Origin: Mytilus galloprovincialis
Lineage: Eukaryota > Mollusca > Bivalvia > Mytilida > Mytilidae
Direction of reading: 5' to 3'
DNA length: 64,000 bases
Assembly: GCF_965363235.1 (NCBI RefSeq)
Contig: NC_134843.1
Span: 63,279,865-63,343,864, forward strand
In this document: in pieces, positions 10,720 through 20,716 of the stretch
How the letters are laid out: the number at the start of each line of letters is the position of its first letter
Numbering within the stretch: position 1 is the stretch's first letter
The notes under the pieces: model-generated
What the model saw: only the letters and a program-made list of their open reading frames with translations
Databases searched by the model: none
Told to the model about the DNA's origin: nothing
Position numbers and translations under genes: made by a program

Positions 10720-11255
10720 CTAAGGATTTTCTTATTCCAGGCATAGATTACCTTAGCCATATTTGGCACAACTTTTTGGAATTTTGGATCCTCAATGCTC
10801 TTCAACTTTGTACTTGTTTGGCTTTATAAATATTGCGAAAATATCATACAAATCAATGAATTATTACGATTGCTAAATTATAATCCTGGTACCTTTGATA
10901 ACTATTTACACCACTGGGTCAATGCCACTATTGGGAGACGTTTTGTCTCCGAGGGTATCATCAGCCCAGTAGTAAGCACTTCGGTGTTGACACGAATAAT
11001 AATGCGGTAATTTTGATAAATGTTCTGTGAACTAAACTTTGAATTTTTTGAAAAACTAAGGATCCCAGGCATATATTACCTTAACAGTATCTGGTACAAC
11101 ATTTTGGAATTTTGAATCCTAAATGCTCTTAAACTTTGTACTTGTTTGGCTTTATAAATGTTTTGATATGAGCGTCACTGATGAGTCTTATAAAGACGAA
11201 ACGCGCGTCTGGCGTTTTAAATTATAATCCTGGTACCTTTGATAACTGATAGGAC
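10720..11255 (+). repeat. Dimeric repeat with a hammerhead-like motif in the second half
   Basis: Two halves share the order 'GGATTTTC/GGATCCCAGGCAT...TTTGGAATTTT...CTTTGTACTTGTTTGGC...ATAATCCTGGTACCTTTGATAAC' (about 10730-10905 and 11055-11250). Between them is a linker (10905-11000) with GGGAGACGTTTTGTCTCC and GGTATCATCAGCCCAGTAG. The first half has lost the ribozyme-like core; the second keeps it at 11178-11216. The same dimer architecture is seen on the other strand at 44757-45238. Confidence 0.6.
11178..11216 (+). ncRNA. Hammerhead-ribozyme-like motif
   Basis: CTGATGA, stem II GTCT/AGAC, GAAA, stem III ACGC/GCGT closing a 7-base loop, then the U-H of the expected cleavage triplet. All conserved core bases are present in order. 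Stem I is weak here, so self-cleavage is unproven. Confidence 0.4.
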
Positions 11256-11369
11256 AACTTATAGGTACTGAACCGAATGTAAGATTGTCGTAGGTATGGC
11301 TGTTCTAATTTACCCCATGTAAGATAAAAGCTACATATTCTAAATGAAATATAAGCCTTGCATGAATTA

Positions 11370-12680
11370 TTTTTAAATAACCACTAGAAAAATGTGAAAT
11401 TCAAAAATATGCTGATAATGCAACAAAATGGAAAATGAAACAACACCAACTCAATTTGTATGCAATTTTATCCGAACTTTGATTTTATACAAATAACGGA
11501 AAACTTCAGCTTCAGCCTTTTCGATCGTATGACAGATGCATGATAAAAGATCATAATACATGTCGTTAATGCGCAACGATCTTTCATGAAATTGACTTTT
11601 ATTTCATTTTGATTTTATACATTTTAGAAGCTCTTGTGCATTAATTCTTTTCGTTACGCATCAGAATAGGAATACTGGCTATGTATTTTTTTTTCAATTA
11701 GGGAATAATTTATGGAAGCCAGAGATTTGTTGACAATTTTCACATGGTCTTGACCGTGATATAAGAATGTTATCCTGAGCGTAAGTGTAAATTTACAACA
11801 AATCTATGACTTCTATGAATTATTTCGATCCACATAGGACACATGCGACATTTAAAAACTGAAGCAAGGGTGGGTATGCTTATATATTTTACCCTCTGTT
11901 TAAATACATCTAAACCCCATACTGACCGTTACATTTGGGACCTATTGAAGAAAATATCCCATTATTTAATCTTCGGTCTATTAATTGAAAACAATGTTGA
12001 GGAGCGTGCATAAATCAAAACATGTAAATCTGTAAATTTGCATATAATTCAAAAGAATAGGAGAAAAAAAACCTCGCCTACCTCAAAACTTAATGCAATT
12101 TTATCCGAAATTGGGTGATAAATGTTCAGCTTTGGTGTTTTTGTGCGTATGACATCATATTTTGTAATGACGTTAATGCGCCAAAAATATTAATATTTTT
12201 TTTTCGGAATTTCATATTATTTTGATTTTGTACATTTTACTTAACTCTTATGCATTAATTTAAATTCTTTTTATTATATCTCAGAATTAGAATGAAAGCT
12301 CTGTATTTTTTTTTTCAATTGCAATTTTTAACACGGCAAATCGGCATAGCTGTGGTACATTAGTTGCGATACATGTGGATCTACGCGGGAGGTACAGTTT
12401 TAACAGCCATTATTATGTACATTTCGGTATTTGCACTAAGTATAGATATATCGCGAGTTTTATCACGGTGTTGTTTACAAAGCGATAGAAGCACTTTATA
12501 TTAGAATTTCAATTTGAAAACAACAGAATTGTCATAGCGTCTGCACATACACAATGCAAGTAAATTTACGTGGGAGATAAATAGTAACAGCCAACGTCGT
12601 CGAGAATTTGATCACGGTGTTGTTTACAATTTGTTTGCGAAAGAAGCACGTCATATTAGAATATGTAAAACAACATACAA
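11370..12680. mobile_element. Rearranged relative of the palindromic element at 21.3-23.1 kb
   Basis: A hairpin core, GGAAGCCAGAGATTTGTTG ... CAACAAATCTATGACTTC (about 11713-11830), matches the centre of 21334-23056. Arm-type sequence ('GCTCTTGTGCATTAATTC', 'ATGCGC', 'AATGACGTTAATGCGCC') occurs twice in the same orientation (about 11400-11690 and 12045-12330), and the terminal sequence 'ATCACGGTGTTGTTTACAA...AGCAC' occurs twice (12465-12500 and 12615-12660). So it is a diverged, rearranged copy. Non-coding. Confidence 0.5.
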
Positions 12681-12689
12681 CTTAAAATA

Positions 12690-13610
12690 TTTATAATAGT
12701 TTAAAATAACATTATAAATATCAATTTAGATCTAAATTAAAAGTGTGACTATGGTAACTAGTTTGTGTCCTATAATTTTGACAGGTGTAGGTCAAAGTTT
12801 ATGAAATTTTGTTGAACTTTGCTAGACGTATAACTGGAGGTCAATTTGGCCACAGCTGATGTTTTATTGACGAGTCAAGTTCAATAGTTTATTTGAGAAC
12901 TTATTTGACATCTTTGAAATATCCTAAGCTTAGCATATTGAAGGAGAAAAGTTGTAAAGAAAAGACCATTCAAACAATAATTGTACTTAAAAAAATCGCA
13001 GTCAATCTTACATAATTGATTAATAAACTGTATGAAATAAAATTAACTGTATTTTTCTATTAAAATGATTACACAGGGACTTTCGAAGAAAAGCTATCAA
13101 AACAAATTCACCCAAAGTACCTGAGAACAACAGAAACCCGTGTTATGATTTAAGGACAAGCACAAGATGTTGTACAATGGAAGCATGTAAAAGTAAGACT
13201 TCGTTTAAGTTTTGCTTTATTCATTCTGTGCCAGATTTTCTTAATCTTATGATAGATGACTTCAAGGCATATTCCAATATAAAAAAAATTATGTAAATAA
13301 TGGTAAATAACTGATAGCCATGTACCATTTGGAACACCGATTTAAGTTAAAACAAATCAATGCATGCCTGTTTAAGAATCATTTAGTAACAAAATAGAGT
13401 TTGTGGTTTTAATAACCGTACATACTTTGCCGATTAGACATAGAAAATACTAAGTCTGAACGGAAAGTAACAGAAATGTGACAGATTAAGTTTTAAAATT
13501 GAATACAGCAAGGTATCAAGGTATAACCAGTAGCCTTTTATACACTAAAAATAAATATATGCTTAGTTCATATTAGCTTTCTGCTCATATATAGGATCTG
13601 CCACTGCATC
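12690..13610. other. AT-rich DNA with no recognised feature
   Basis: I see no long frame, no RNA gene and no repeat shared with the rest of the window. Confidence 0.5.
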
Positions 13611-13629
13611 AGAAAAGAGTTAAAAGAAA

Positions 13630-13930
13630 CAAGAGGGACAATCAAACTTTTATTGGTCGAAAATAAACAGACAACACCATGGCTAAAAAAGAAAAAACCG
13701 ACAGACTACTTTAAGTACACACCACACAATATAAAAAACTTAAGTCGTAAAACCGAACTTCACCAACAACTGAGTGGGGATCTTAGTTGCTCCGTCGGGA
13801 TAAGCAGGTCCTGCTCCACATGTTGCACCTCCGTGTTACTTATGTTAGTACAAACTTGTTAATAAGTCAAATTCAGAAGATAACATTCGTGAAAAGGTAA
13901 TGACATTAGGAACATATCCGGTGATACGAT
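13630..13930 (+). repeat. 'GGGACAATCAAACT...CCATGGCTAAAAAA' repeat (PLE tail type), diverged
   Basis: Matches in order the repeat at 23637-23880: AAACAGACAACACCATGGC, GTGGGGATCTTAGTTGCTCC, AAGCAGGTCCTGCTCCACAT. At 23.6 kb the same sequence directly follows a Penelope-like RT frame, so solitary copies such as this are probably 5'-truncated insertions of that element. The 69-codon frame here is repeat-derived. Confidence 0.5.
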
Positions 13931-14248
13931 ATTCGAATTAGCTACATTTTCATATTCAAAAGCTTGCCATGTATCACTTTGAAGATCTTAATTGTAGATT
14001 GAGCATCTAGAACAGTTTGATTAGTGCCGATGAATTAACGATTATATATCTGGTCAATTATTAACCTCTTTTATAGAAGAATCCTACAATATTATTTCAA
14101 AATTTTAATATCTTATCTGATGTTTATCGAAGCTTGGTAGTATATTTTGGTAAGAATTCTCTCACTCCAACCCATTTAAAAATCTGTGTTAAGTTGTAAA
14201 TATTAGATTATAATCGAATATATAGATATATACAAATATGTGATCATG

Positions 14249-14565
14249 ATATGAGTCCCATAAGACTGCTCTCTATCCAGGTCACAATTTGTTGAAATAC
14301 ATCATTATAGGTCAAATTACGGTCTTCAACACAGAGCCTTGGCTCCCATCGAACAGCAAGCTAGAAAGGGCAACAACAATGACTAGGGTTAAACAATCAA
14401 ACAGTAAACCAAAGGATCTTTCTTTAAAAAACGAATAACGATAAACTCTTATTAACCACATTAACACACGATAACCACTGAACATCAGGTTCATGACTTA
14501 AAGACAGTTGCAAACGAATGCAGAGGGTTTAAACGTTTTAAAGTTCCATACACTAGATGATGTTC
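14249..14565 (+). repeat. Old copy of the 'TATAGGTCAATGTACGGCCT' repeat
   Basis: Aligns with 28745-29160 and 44501-44757: CTCTCTATCCAGGTCACAA, TATAGGTCAAATTACGGTCT, AGAGCCTTGGCTCCCATCGA, then AACATCAGGTTCATGACTT. More diverged than the other two, hence older. Confidence 0.5.
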
Positions 14566-14939
14566 TTGTATAAAAATATATTTGCTGCACCTCTACGGAT
14601 TCTAATTTGCATCTGTTGTTTTCTTAATTTAACTAAGCAGGAAGGTTTGTTGCTCTTAGGTAATACACATTTGATATTGGTTTTATTCTTCGTCGAATGA
14701 GAACATAATGTCTATGTTTAAAAAAAAAGTTTCACTATTTCTGATGTACATCAACGCTAACAAATGACATGGTCAATTTGATTTCCATTTTTGGTACTTA
14801 CGAATCATGAAGCAGTTTATTTTTGTCATGGATTCTAATATTGTTTTTGTATGAAATCATATTACACATATGTCCTTATGGTCAAACCATTGATTAAAAT
14901 CTTTAAATTTCTGGTATTTTGTTCTGTATATACGTACAT

Positions 14940-15135
14940 CTGAAAAAGAGCGGCGAAAGATACCAGAGGGACTCATAAATCGAAACTAAACTGACAACGA
15001 CATGGCTAAAAAAGGACGGTCAAACAATAGTTTACAAAGCATAACATAGAAAAATATAGACTAAGCAACCAGAACTCCATCACAAACTGGGTGTGATCTC
15101 AGAATCTCCGATGATATCTTTGGAATAAATGGAGT
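14940..15135 (+). repeat. PLE-tail-type repeat, partial
   Basis: GGCGAAAGATACCAGAGGGA, TAAACTGACAACGACATGGC, then ATCACAAACTGGGTGTGATC: the same order as 23637-23800. Plus-strand orientation like most other copies. Confidence 0.5.
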
Positions 15136-15830
15136 AATCGGATTTGGAAAGAATTATGATAGTCGTGTAACTTAAAAAAAAACCCAATAATATGGTCCCT
15201 TTCGCATGTTTCGCGAATTGCAGGAAATAATTTTGCACGAAAGCGAATTCAAATTTTGCTCAGTTAGACAGCCAAGCAACAAGTGAACACGACATCAAGT
15301 AATTTGTTATGTCTCAATCCCTCTACAGAAATTCAAAAAGAACAATTATGCAAGCTGTTATTTTGTTATTTACCAGATAGGGAGGATTACCTGTATCACT
15401 GTTCTAGTAAAGGTTATCAGGCGTTTTTGGGATTTCTTGATAGTTTCATAAGAAACTAAAACAATGTAGAACTTGTGTTTGCTCTTAAGTTCTTAATTAC
15501 AATTACATAATGACAGTGTTGCTGATTTTAAAATATAGGAAATACTATTATTGCAACTTCTTAATGTTATTCATTAATAATGATTGATTTTTAAAAATCA
15601 AAATTATGAACAAAATATCATTAACATGAAATAGGATTGTGATGGTTGTTATGTTTAGCATTATTTGACAAATTCAAAGATGTAAAAAATGGGACCAAAT
15701 ATCTTTCTTGTAATACCATGGTCCAAAGAGAAAATGACGAAAAGAGGAAAAAACCCACCCCGTATCAAATGACACGCAGAGGGTCGAGAATTGATCATAA
15801 ATCCTATAAAACAATGTATTGAATAGTTAT
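15135..15830. other. AT-rich DNA, no recognised feature
   Basis: No credible gene and no clear repeat partner in the window. Confidence 0.4.
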
Positions 15831-15950
15831 CAAAAGTACCAGGATTATAATTTCATACGCCAGACGCGCGTTTCGTCTACATAAGACTCACCAGTGACGC
15901 TCAGATCAAAATAGTTAAAAAGCCAAACAAATACAAAGTTGAAGAGCATA
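15830..15950 (-). repeat. Single hammerhead-like repeat unit, minus strand
   Basis: TATCAAAAGTACCAGGATTA, the 39-base core at 15856-15894, then AAGCCAAACAAATACAAAGT. The core has one change in the CTGATGA box (CTGGTGA), so it would not be expected to cleave. It ends exactly where the left arm of a 65-bp inverted repeat begins. Confidence 0.55.
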
Positions 15951-16500
15951 AATTTATCTATAACCTGTTCTAAAACAGCTGAATTGGTCCACTCAGGTTC
16001 AACAAATGGAAATTTCATCACAATCATATTTCATATTTCATAAACTCCGAGGATTTTAAATGCGAAGCAGTTCCATGCTTTATTTAAGACGCCATTTATG
16101 TAACACCTAGTCAAATCTATTGAGTAATTGAAATGATGTTAAAGTTGGGTAGTCCCCTGTTAAACGCATGTAATAAAATTTTAAGAATCGAAATACCCTT
16201 GTACCTAGTTTTACACTTCACATTTACGTACTATAACACTTATTTCTACATGTTATTCTATATCTGCAATACACAAGAGCCGATTGAGGATGAGGGTCAG
16301 AGTACATGCGCCACAATAAAATAGAAATAAAAATACAATTTCTGCAATTAAAACAACGTAAAATAAGATATTGTTACCCTAGATCCGCACCTGATACCTC
16401 AGTGCCAGGGCTGTATAGCCAGTCAAGGTCGTTAAAAATTTCCATTTGTTGAACCTGAGTGGACCAATTCAGCTGTTTTAGAACAGGTTATAGATAAATT
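15951..16500. repeat. Perfect 65-bp inverted repeat around a 420-base spacer
   Basis: 15951-16015 (AATTTATCTATAACCTGTTC... GGAAATTT) is the exact reverse complement of 16436-16500. The spacer 16016-16435 is AT-rich, non-coding and shows no transposon ends or coding motif. Perfect identity in otherwise decayed surroundings implies recent origin (insertion, inversion or conversion). The short frames reading through the arms are not genes. Confidence 0.75.
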
Positions 16501-17040
16501 CAACACCAACACAAAAATTCACAATACAGCAGGGTAAAGGAAAATCAACACGAAACCAACTTAAGAAATATGTTAAGGCTATATCTGACTCGTCTCTTCT
16601 TCTGTTGATGAAATGTATGTGCCATTCCGGTGAACGGAAAGTAATTTGAAAATTTGATATAAAATAAATCATTCAGTTTTGGGTACAATATTAACAAGAC
16701 GTCAATTACAAATGTATTTGATGTGCCATCTTTAGAAAAAAGAAGATTATGGAATTGCTTAACATTTAGGCAAACTCATCGATTTATTATTTAGCCTGGC
16801 TGTGTCCATAGCATTTAAAAGTACTATATAAATATTGACAAGCTGAAAAAAATCACATGCTATCAGTTTTAAAGGGAAAATCCGCAATTGTTTACTTATC
16901 ATATAAATATTAAAAAAAACACATTTACAAAGTTTCTGATTTATATTCCCTATAATAAAGGAGAACATCAAGTATTTGTACAATACATTTCATCGTCTTT
17001 ACAATATGTTTTCTTTTATTTATTGCAATTTTAATTTTGA
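16500..17040. other. AT-rich DNA, no recognised feature
   Basis: Two short minus-strand frames (60-75 codons) have no recognisable domain or splice context. Confidence 0.4.
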
Positions 17041-17062
17041 AGAGGAATTTAGTTTAAAGTCA

Positions 17063-17200
17063 TAATGCTCTTCAACTTTGGACTTGTTTGGCTTTATTAT
17101 TATTTTGATCTTAGCGTCACTGATGAGTCTTGTGTAGACGAAACGCGCGTCTGGCGTATTAAATTATAACCCTGGTACATTTGATAACTACTAAGAAATA
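17063..17200 (+). repeat. Single hammerhead-like repeat unit
   Basis: ATGCTCTTCAACTTTGGACT, the intact 39-base core (17120-17158), then AACCCTGGTACATTTGATAA. This is one of the best-preserved copies. Confidence 0.65.
17120..17158 (+). ncRNA. Hammerhead-ribozyme-like motif, intact core
   Basis: CTGATGA; stem II GTCT-TGTGT-AGAC; GAAA; stem III ACGC-GCGTCTG-GCGT; then A as the H17 position. This satisfies every conserved hammerhead core position. Flanking sequence gives only one obvious stem I pair unless a large internal loop is allowed, in which case the AU-rich stretches TTTTGAT and TTAAATTATAA could pair partly. Confidence 0.45.
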
Positions 17201-17280
17201 TTTTAGTTCATATTGGAAGAGGGAAATTTGTTGGGAGACATTTCCTTGTTAATTTAACAGGATAAACAAAACATCTTTGT

Positions 17281-17834
17281 TTAAGGATGTACTTAGGTGA
17301 GGTTAGGTAAAAATTAAGAAATCAAGAAATTAAAATTGATACTATAAGCTGGTACAGCATCAATTAAGGATAAAGATAAGCTTAAAATATTGATAGGTCA
17401 TAGACCTCCTTTTCGAGATATTCGGGATTTAAAATATGGCGGGAAAAGGCTGACTCGGACTTTTACCTTATATTTGCATTGGTATTATTGGGGTCTCAAA
17501 ACAGAAGAAAGAAAATTAAGAATCTTCTAAAAATTTGGTAAATGACCTTTCATAAAATTGAGAATGGAAATGGGGAATGTGTCAAAGAGACAACAACCCG
17601 ACCAAATAAAAAACAACAGCAGAGGGTCACCAACAGGTCTTCAATGTAGCGAGAAATTCCCGCACCCGGAGGCGTCCTTCAGCTGGCCCCTAAGCTATTA
17701 AGCTATTAAGTCTTATATAAAAAAATAAATGGGTGTTATGGGGCAAACTATTTTACATTGTATTGTATGGAAAAACACCAAGGAGTCCGAACGTTTAACA
17801 CAAATTCCAAAACCTCACCTAAGTACATCCTTAA
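17281..17834. mobile_element. MITE with TTAA ends, carrying a nested repeat insertion
   Basis: It begins TTAAGGATGTACTTAGGTGA and ends with the exact reverse complement at 17815-17834; the inverted repeat continues through GGTT (24 bp). A TTAA at each end fits a piggyBac-type target duplication (inference). A second copy in reverse orientation is at 36399-36680. Compared with it, the copy here is interrupted at about 17553-17705 by a fragment of the 'GAGAATGGAAATGGGGAATG' repeat. Confidence 0.7.
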
Positions 17835-18830
17835 TACAAATTGAATAAAGATTTATTAAATCATAAATTAAGCGCTGTTGATACTAAGGCATTTTTATGG
17901 TTTGTACGTGTTATCGTTATTTTCAATCGACGTATAACCCAAGGGTTCTGTTTTGAAGAAGTAAATTAAAAAAAGATATCTTAAAGAGAATATATGTCAA
18001 GACCAAAGAATTTTACCCACATCTATGTTTTCTATCCACATCCCAAACTCTTTGTTTCTACCGCTTATGACAACAACTAGCCCTGGATTCATATTTATAA
18101 CAATTATGACTTCAATCTAAGAAGGATTGAGTGGAACGATATTCTTGTTATAAGCATAGACTTTATACAGGTATTGCAATATTTAAGATTAGTATTATGT
18201 TTAAATCATCAACTTTGTCAATTTTGTTTTAAGAATTGAAACGATGGTGTTGAATATGTTTACTTTAAAGATAAAAGATGAAAACATATTATCAATGAAT
18301 TTTACGTGCTCGTCAAAAGATATAATTCATACTTCAAGATGAAGACTTTATCGTTTATCGATATCGAAATACTTCTTTTTATGTTATAATCGGCCATAAA
18401 TATTTTCCCAATTTTTTTTTTAAATTTTGAACACTTCATCTTTAAAAAAAAAAAGATAAGGCTTATGTTGAATTGTCTTCACCACTAGGATTTTAATATT
18501 AATATTGTAAAAATAAGAATTAGAAAAATTCTAAGAAAACCTTCCAAATGTCTACCTCTACCCCATCTTCTTCCAGCAAAATCAAATCGAATAGACCAAA
18601 GCAGTTGCCATAATATGAACGACCGATTAAATGATTTGTAAACCATAACTTGATTATCAATTTTCTGTTTGCAATATTTCAAAACAATGCTAAAAAAAGA
18701 CTCAAATATCATAAATAAACATCAATATAATCAATATAGGCCTGATTTTTATGATAAATCATACAACTTTGGCGTATCTAATTCATGATTTATCTACTAT
18801 GTAGTCTATACAACTACGGGCATGCAATCT
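17835..18830. other. AT-rich DNA, no recognised feature
   Basis: A 75-codon minus-strand frame at 18485-18712 has no recognisable motif; otherwise nothing. Confidence 0.4.
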
Positions 18831-18847
18831 TATCAAGCAGACTTAAA

Positions 18848-19150
18848 AAAAAAGAAGAAGTGGTATGATTGCCAATGAGACAACTCTCCACAAGAGACCT
18901 AAATGACACAGAAATTAACAACTATAGGTTACCGTACGGCCTTCAACAATGACCAAAGCCCATACCGCATAGTCAGCTATAAAAGGCTCAGAAAGACAAT
19001 GAAAATCAATTCAAAAGAGAAAACTAACGGCCTCATATATGTATAAAAAATGAACGAAAAACAAATATGTAACACATAAACAAACGACAACCACTGCAGT
19101 ACATTACAGGCTCCTGACTTGGGACGGACACATACATTGTCCATTTAAAG
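18848..19150 (+). repeat. 'GTGGTATGATTGCCAATGAG' repeat
   Basis: Starts GTGGTATGATTGCCAATGAG, includes GGTTACCGTACGGCCTTCAA and CATACCGCATAGTCAGCTAT, and ends TCCTGACTTGGGACGGACAC. The inverse copy at 27285-27635 matches along its whole length; partial inverse copies are at 29733-29830 and, decayed, at about 48540-48690. Non-coding, class unknown. Confidence 0.6.
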
Positions 19151-20400
19151 GATGGCTTTTCGAAAAATATACATGCCAGAACGTCTTAAATAATCCTCAT
19201 AACAACTTTCAAATCTACGAAATCAGTGCAGTAATATGTTTATATATTTTTTATTAGAAAAAGTTTTATTTCAGAAACTTTCGTCTACAGATATCAGATG
19301 AGAATTTTTCCAGAATGTGAATCTTTTGCTCTGAATTACATGAAATATATCATGTTGATTTTTTATAATAACTTATATCGGCTTTATATCGGCTTAGTGT
19401 TTTCTTGATGTGTATATACGTGGAATACTTTAGTTTATTGTGGTTGTTCATGCGCATAAAAATGCAACATATATGATTTCTCTATTAATTTAGTCATATC
19501 TACATATGATATATCACTGCTATAAAATTTTGAAGTGTAAAAACAATTGAAAAAGTTAAAAACACAAGACAATTGTTTGTTTTTTTTTAACGTATCAGAG
19601 ATATATACGACTATTGATAGCATAGAAACGATTCAATACATTATATAATATTTGTTAAATATGGCGATTACAATCACGAACAAGTGACAGGACTATTCTT
19701 CGCGTTTATTTTTTTCATGTTCACTGCTAGATATATATCCAGACAGAAAAGGTAATGCATTTTTTTCTACAATAAGAAAGAGGGTTGCGAACGTAAAAAA
19801 AGGAAAAATCCCAATGTGTGTAGGTGTAATTCTATTGTTAATTACCACCGCCTTCAAATCTACATTGTTTCATCTTTTATTTTAATTTTTCTTTATTTTT
19901 TTCTTTAGATACTAATACTCAATATTGCTTTTTGTGCAGTAAGAGAATTGAAAAAAAACTCGTTTCTTTAGGATTAAATTTACTGATTATATCATTTTTT
20001 TTTTATAAACTTAATGTTAAGCTATGAGTTATATATGTTAATCGATACATATCAATTTTGTTATATAGATAGAAAATAAGTAAATGCATTGGTAATTATG
20101 GTGTTATGTTTTGATGTTGTCGGTGTTCTTTAAAGTGTCATAAGGATATCTCAAAACCTTCTTTCTAGACAAGACCATTATTACAGAAAGGAATGTATTA
20201 AACGAGTTAAAAGCAATACCATTATTTGAAATTTCCAATATAAGTTGCCTCTTGGCGGACCCATCAAAGTAGTTACATTTTTCAACAGAACCTGAACTTA
20301 TAAACACAATCATGTATTGTTTAGGATAATAGCTTCTTTGTTGATCACATGGAAAACACTACAACACTTTTCATCGACATTTGATATTTGTATTTGAGCA
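19150..20400. other. Upstream flank of gene A
   Basis: AT-rich with no repeat partner that I can see. The promoter of gene A presumably lies here or beyond a 5' non-coding exon: TTTGTATTTGAGCAG just before 20402 could be an acceptor for such an exon, but I cannot place a transcription start. Confidence 0.35.
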
Positions 20401-20419
20401 GGATTTCTGAACATATATA

Positions 20420-20716
20420 ATGGCAACCAATGCACCAATAAGTCCAAATCAAACACAGCCAGTGCAACATGCTAAACGCACGTCATGGAGTAGAAAACTG
20501 CGGATCCTTGGTGGACGACATGTCGGTCTAGGTGTTGTGTGTTGTTTCCTCGGTATAGTTGGGGTTATTTTAAGTAACACCGAAATGGAGAGTCATTGCA
20601 AAAGTTATGACCACAACAATAACAAAGGTTATGTGTATGGGTATTGGAACCATCATTGTGGTATTGCGGACACTATATTTTTGATGGATTTGACAAACGT
20701 GGTATTCTCAGGTTGG
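20420..20716 (+). CDS. Gene A exon 1 (N-terminus, TM1, first loop)
   Basis: 99 codons, ending GGT TGG before the donor GTAAGT. It encodes a Gln/Pro-containing cytosolic N-terminus, a basic stretch (SWSRKLRILGG), TM1 and a loop with two Cys that are conserved in all three paralogs. The continuing open frame to 20785 is intron. Confidence 0.8.

Noticed and set aside
13653-13862. 69-codon frame
   Set aside because: It lies wholly in a PLE-tail-type repeat also present at 23.6 and 39.6 kb.
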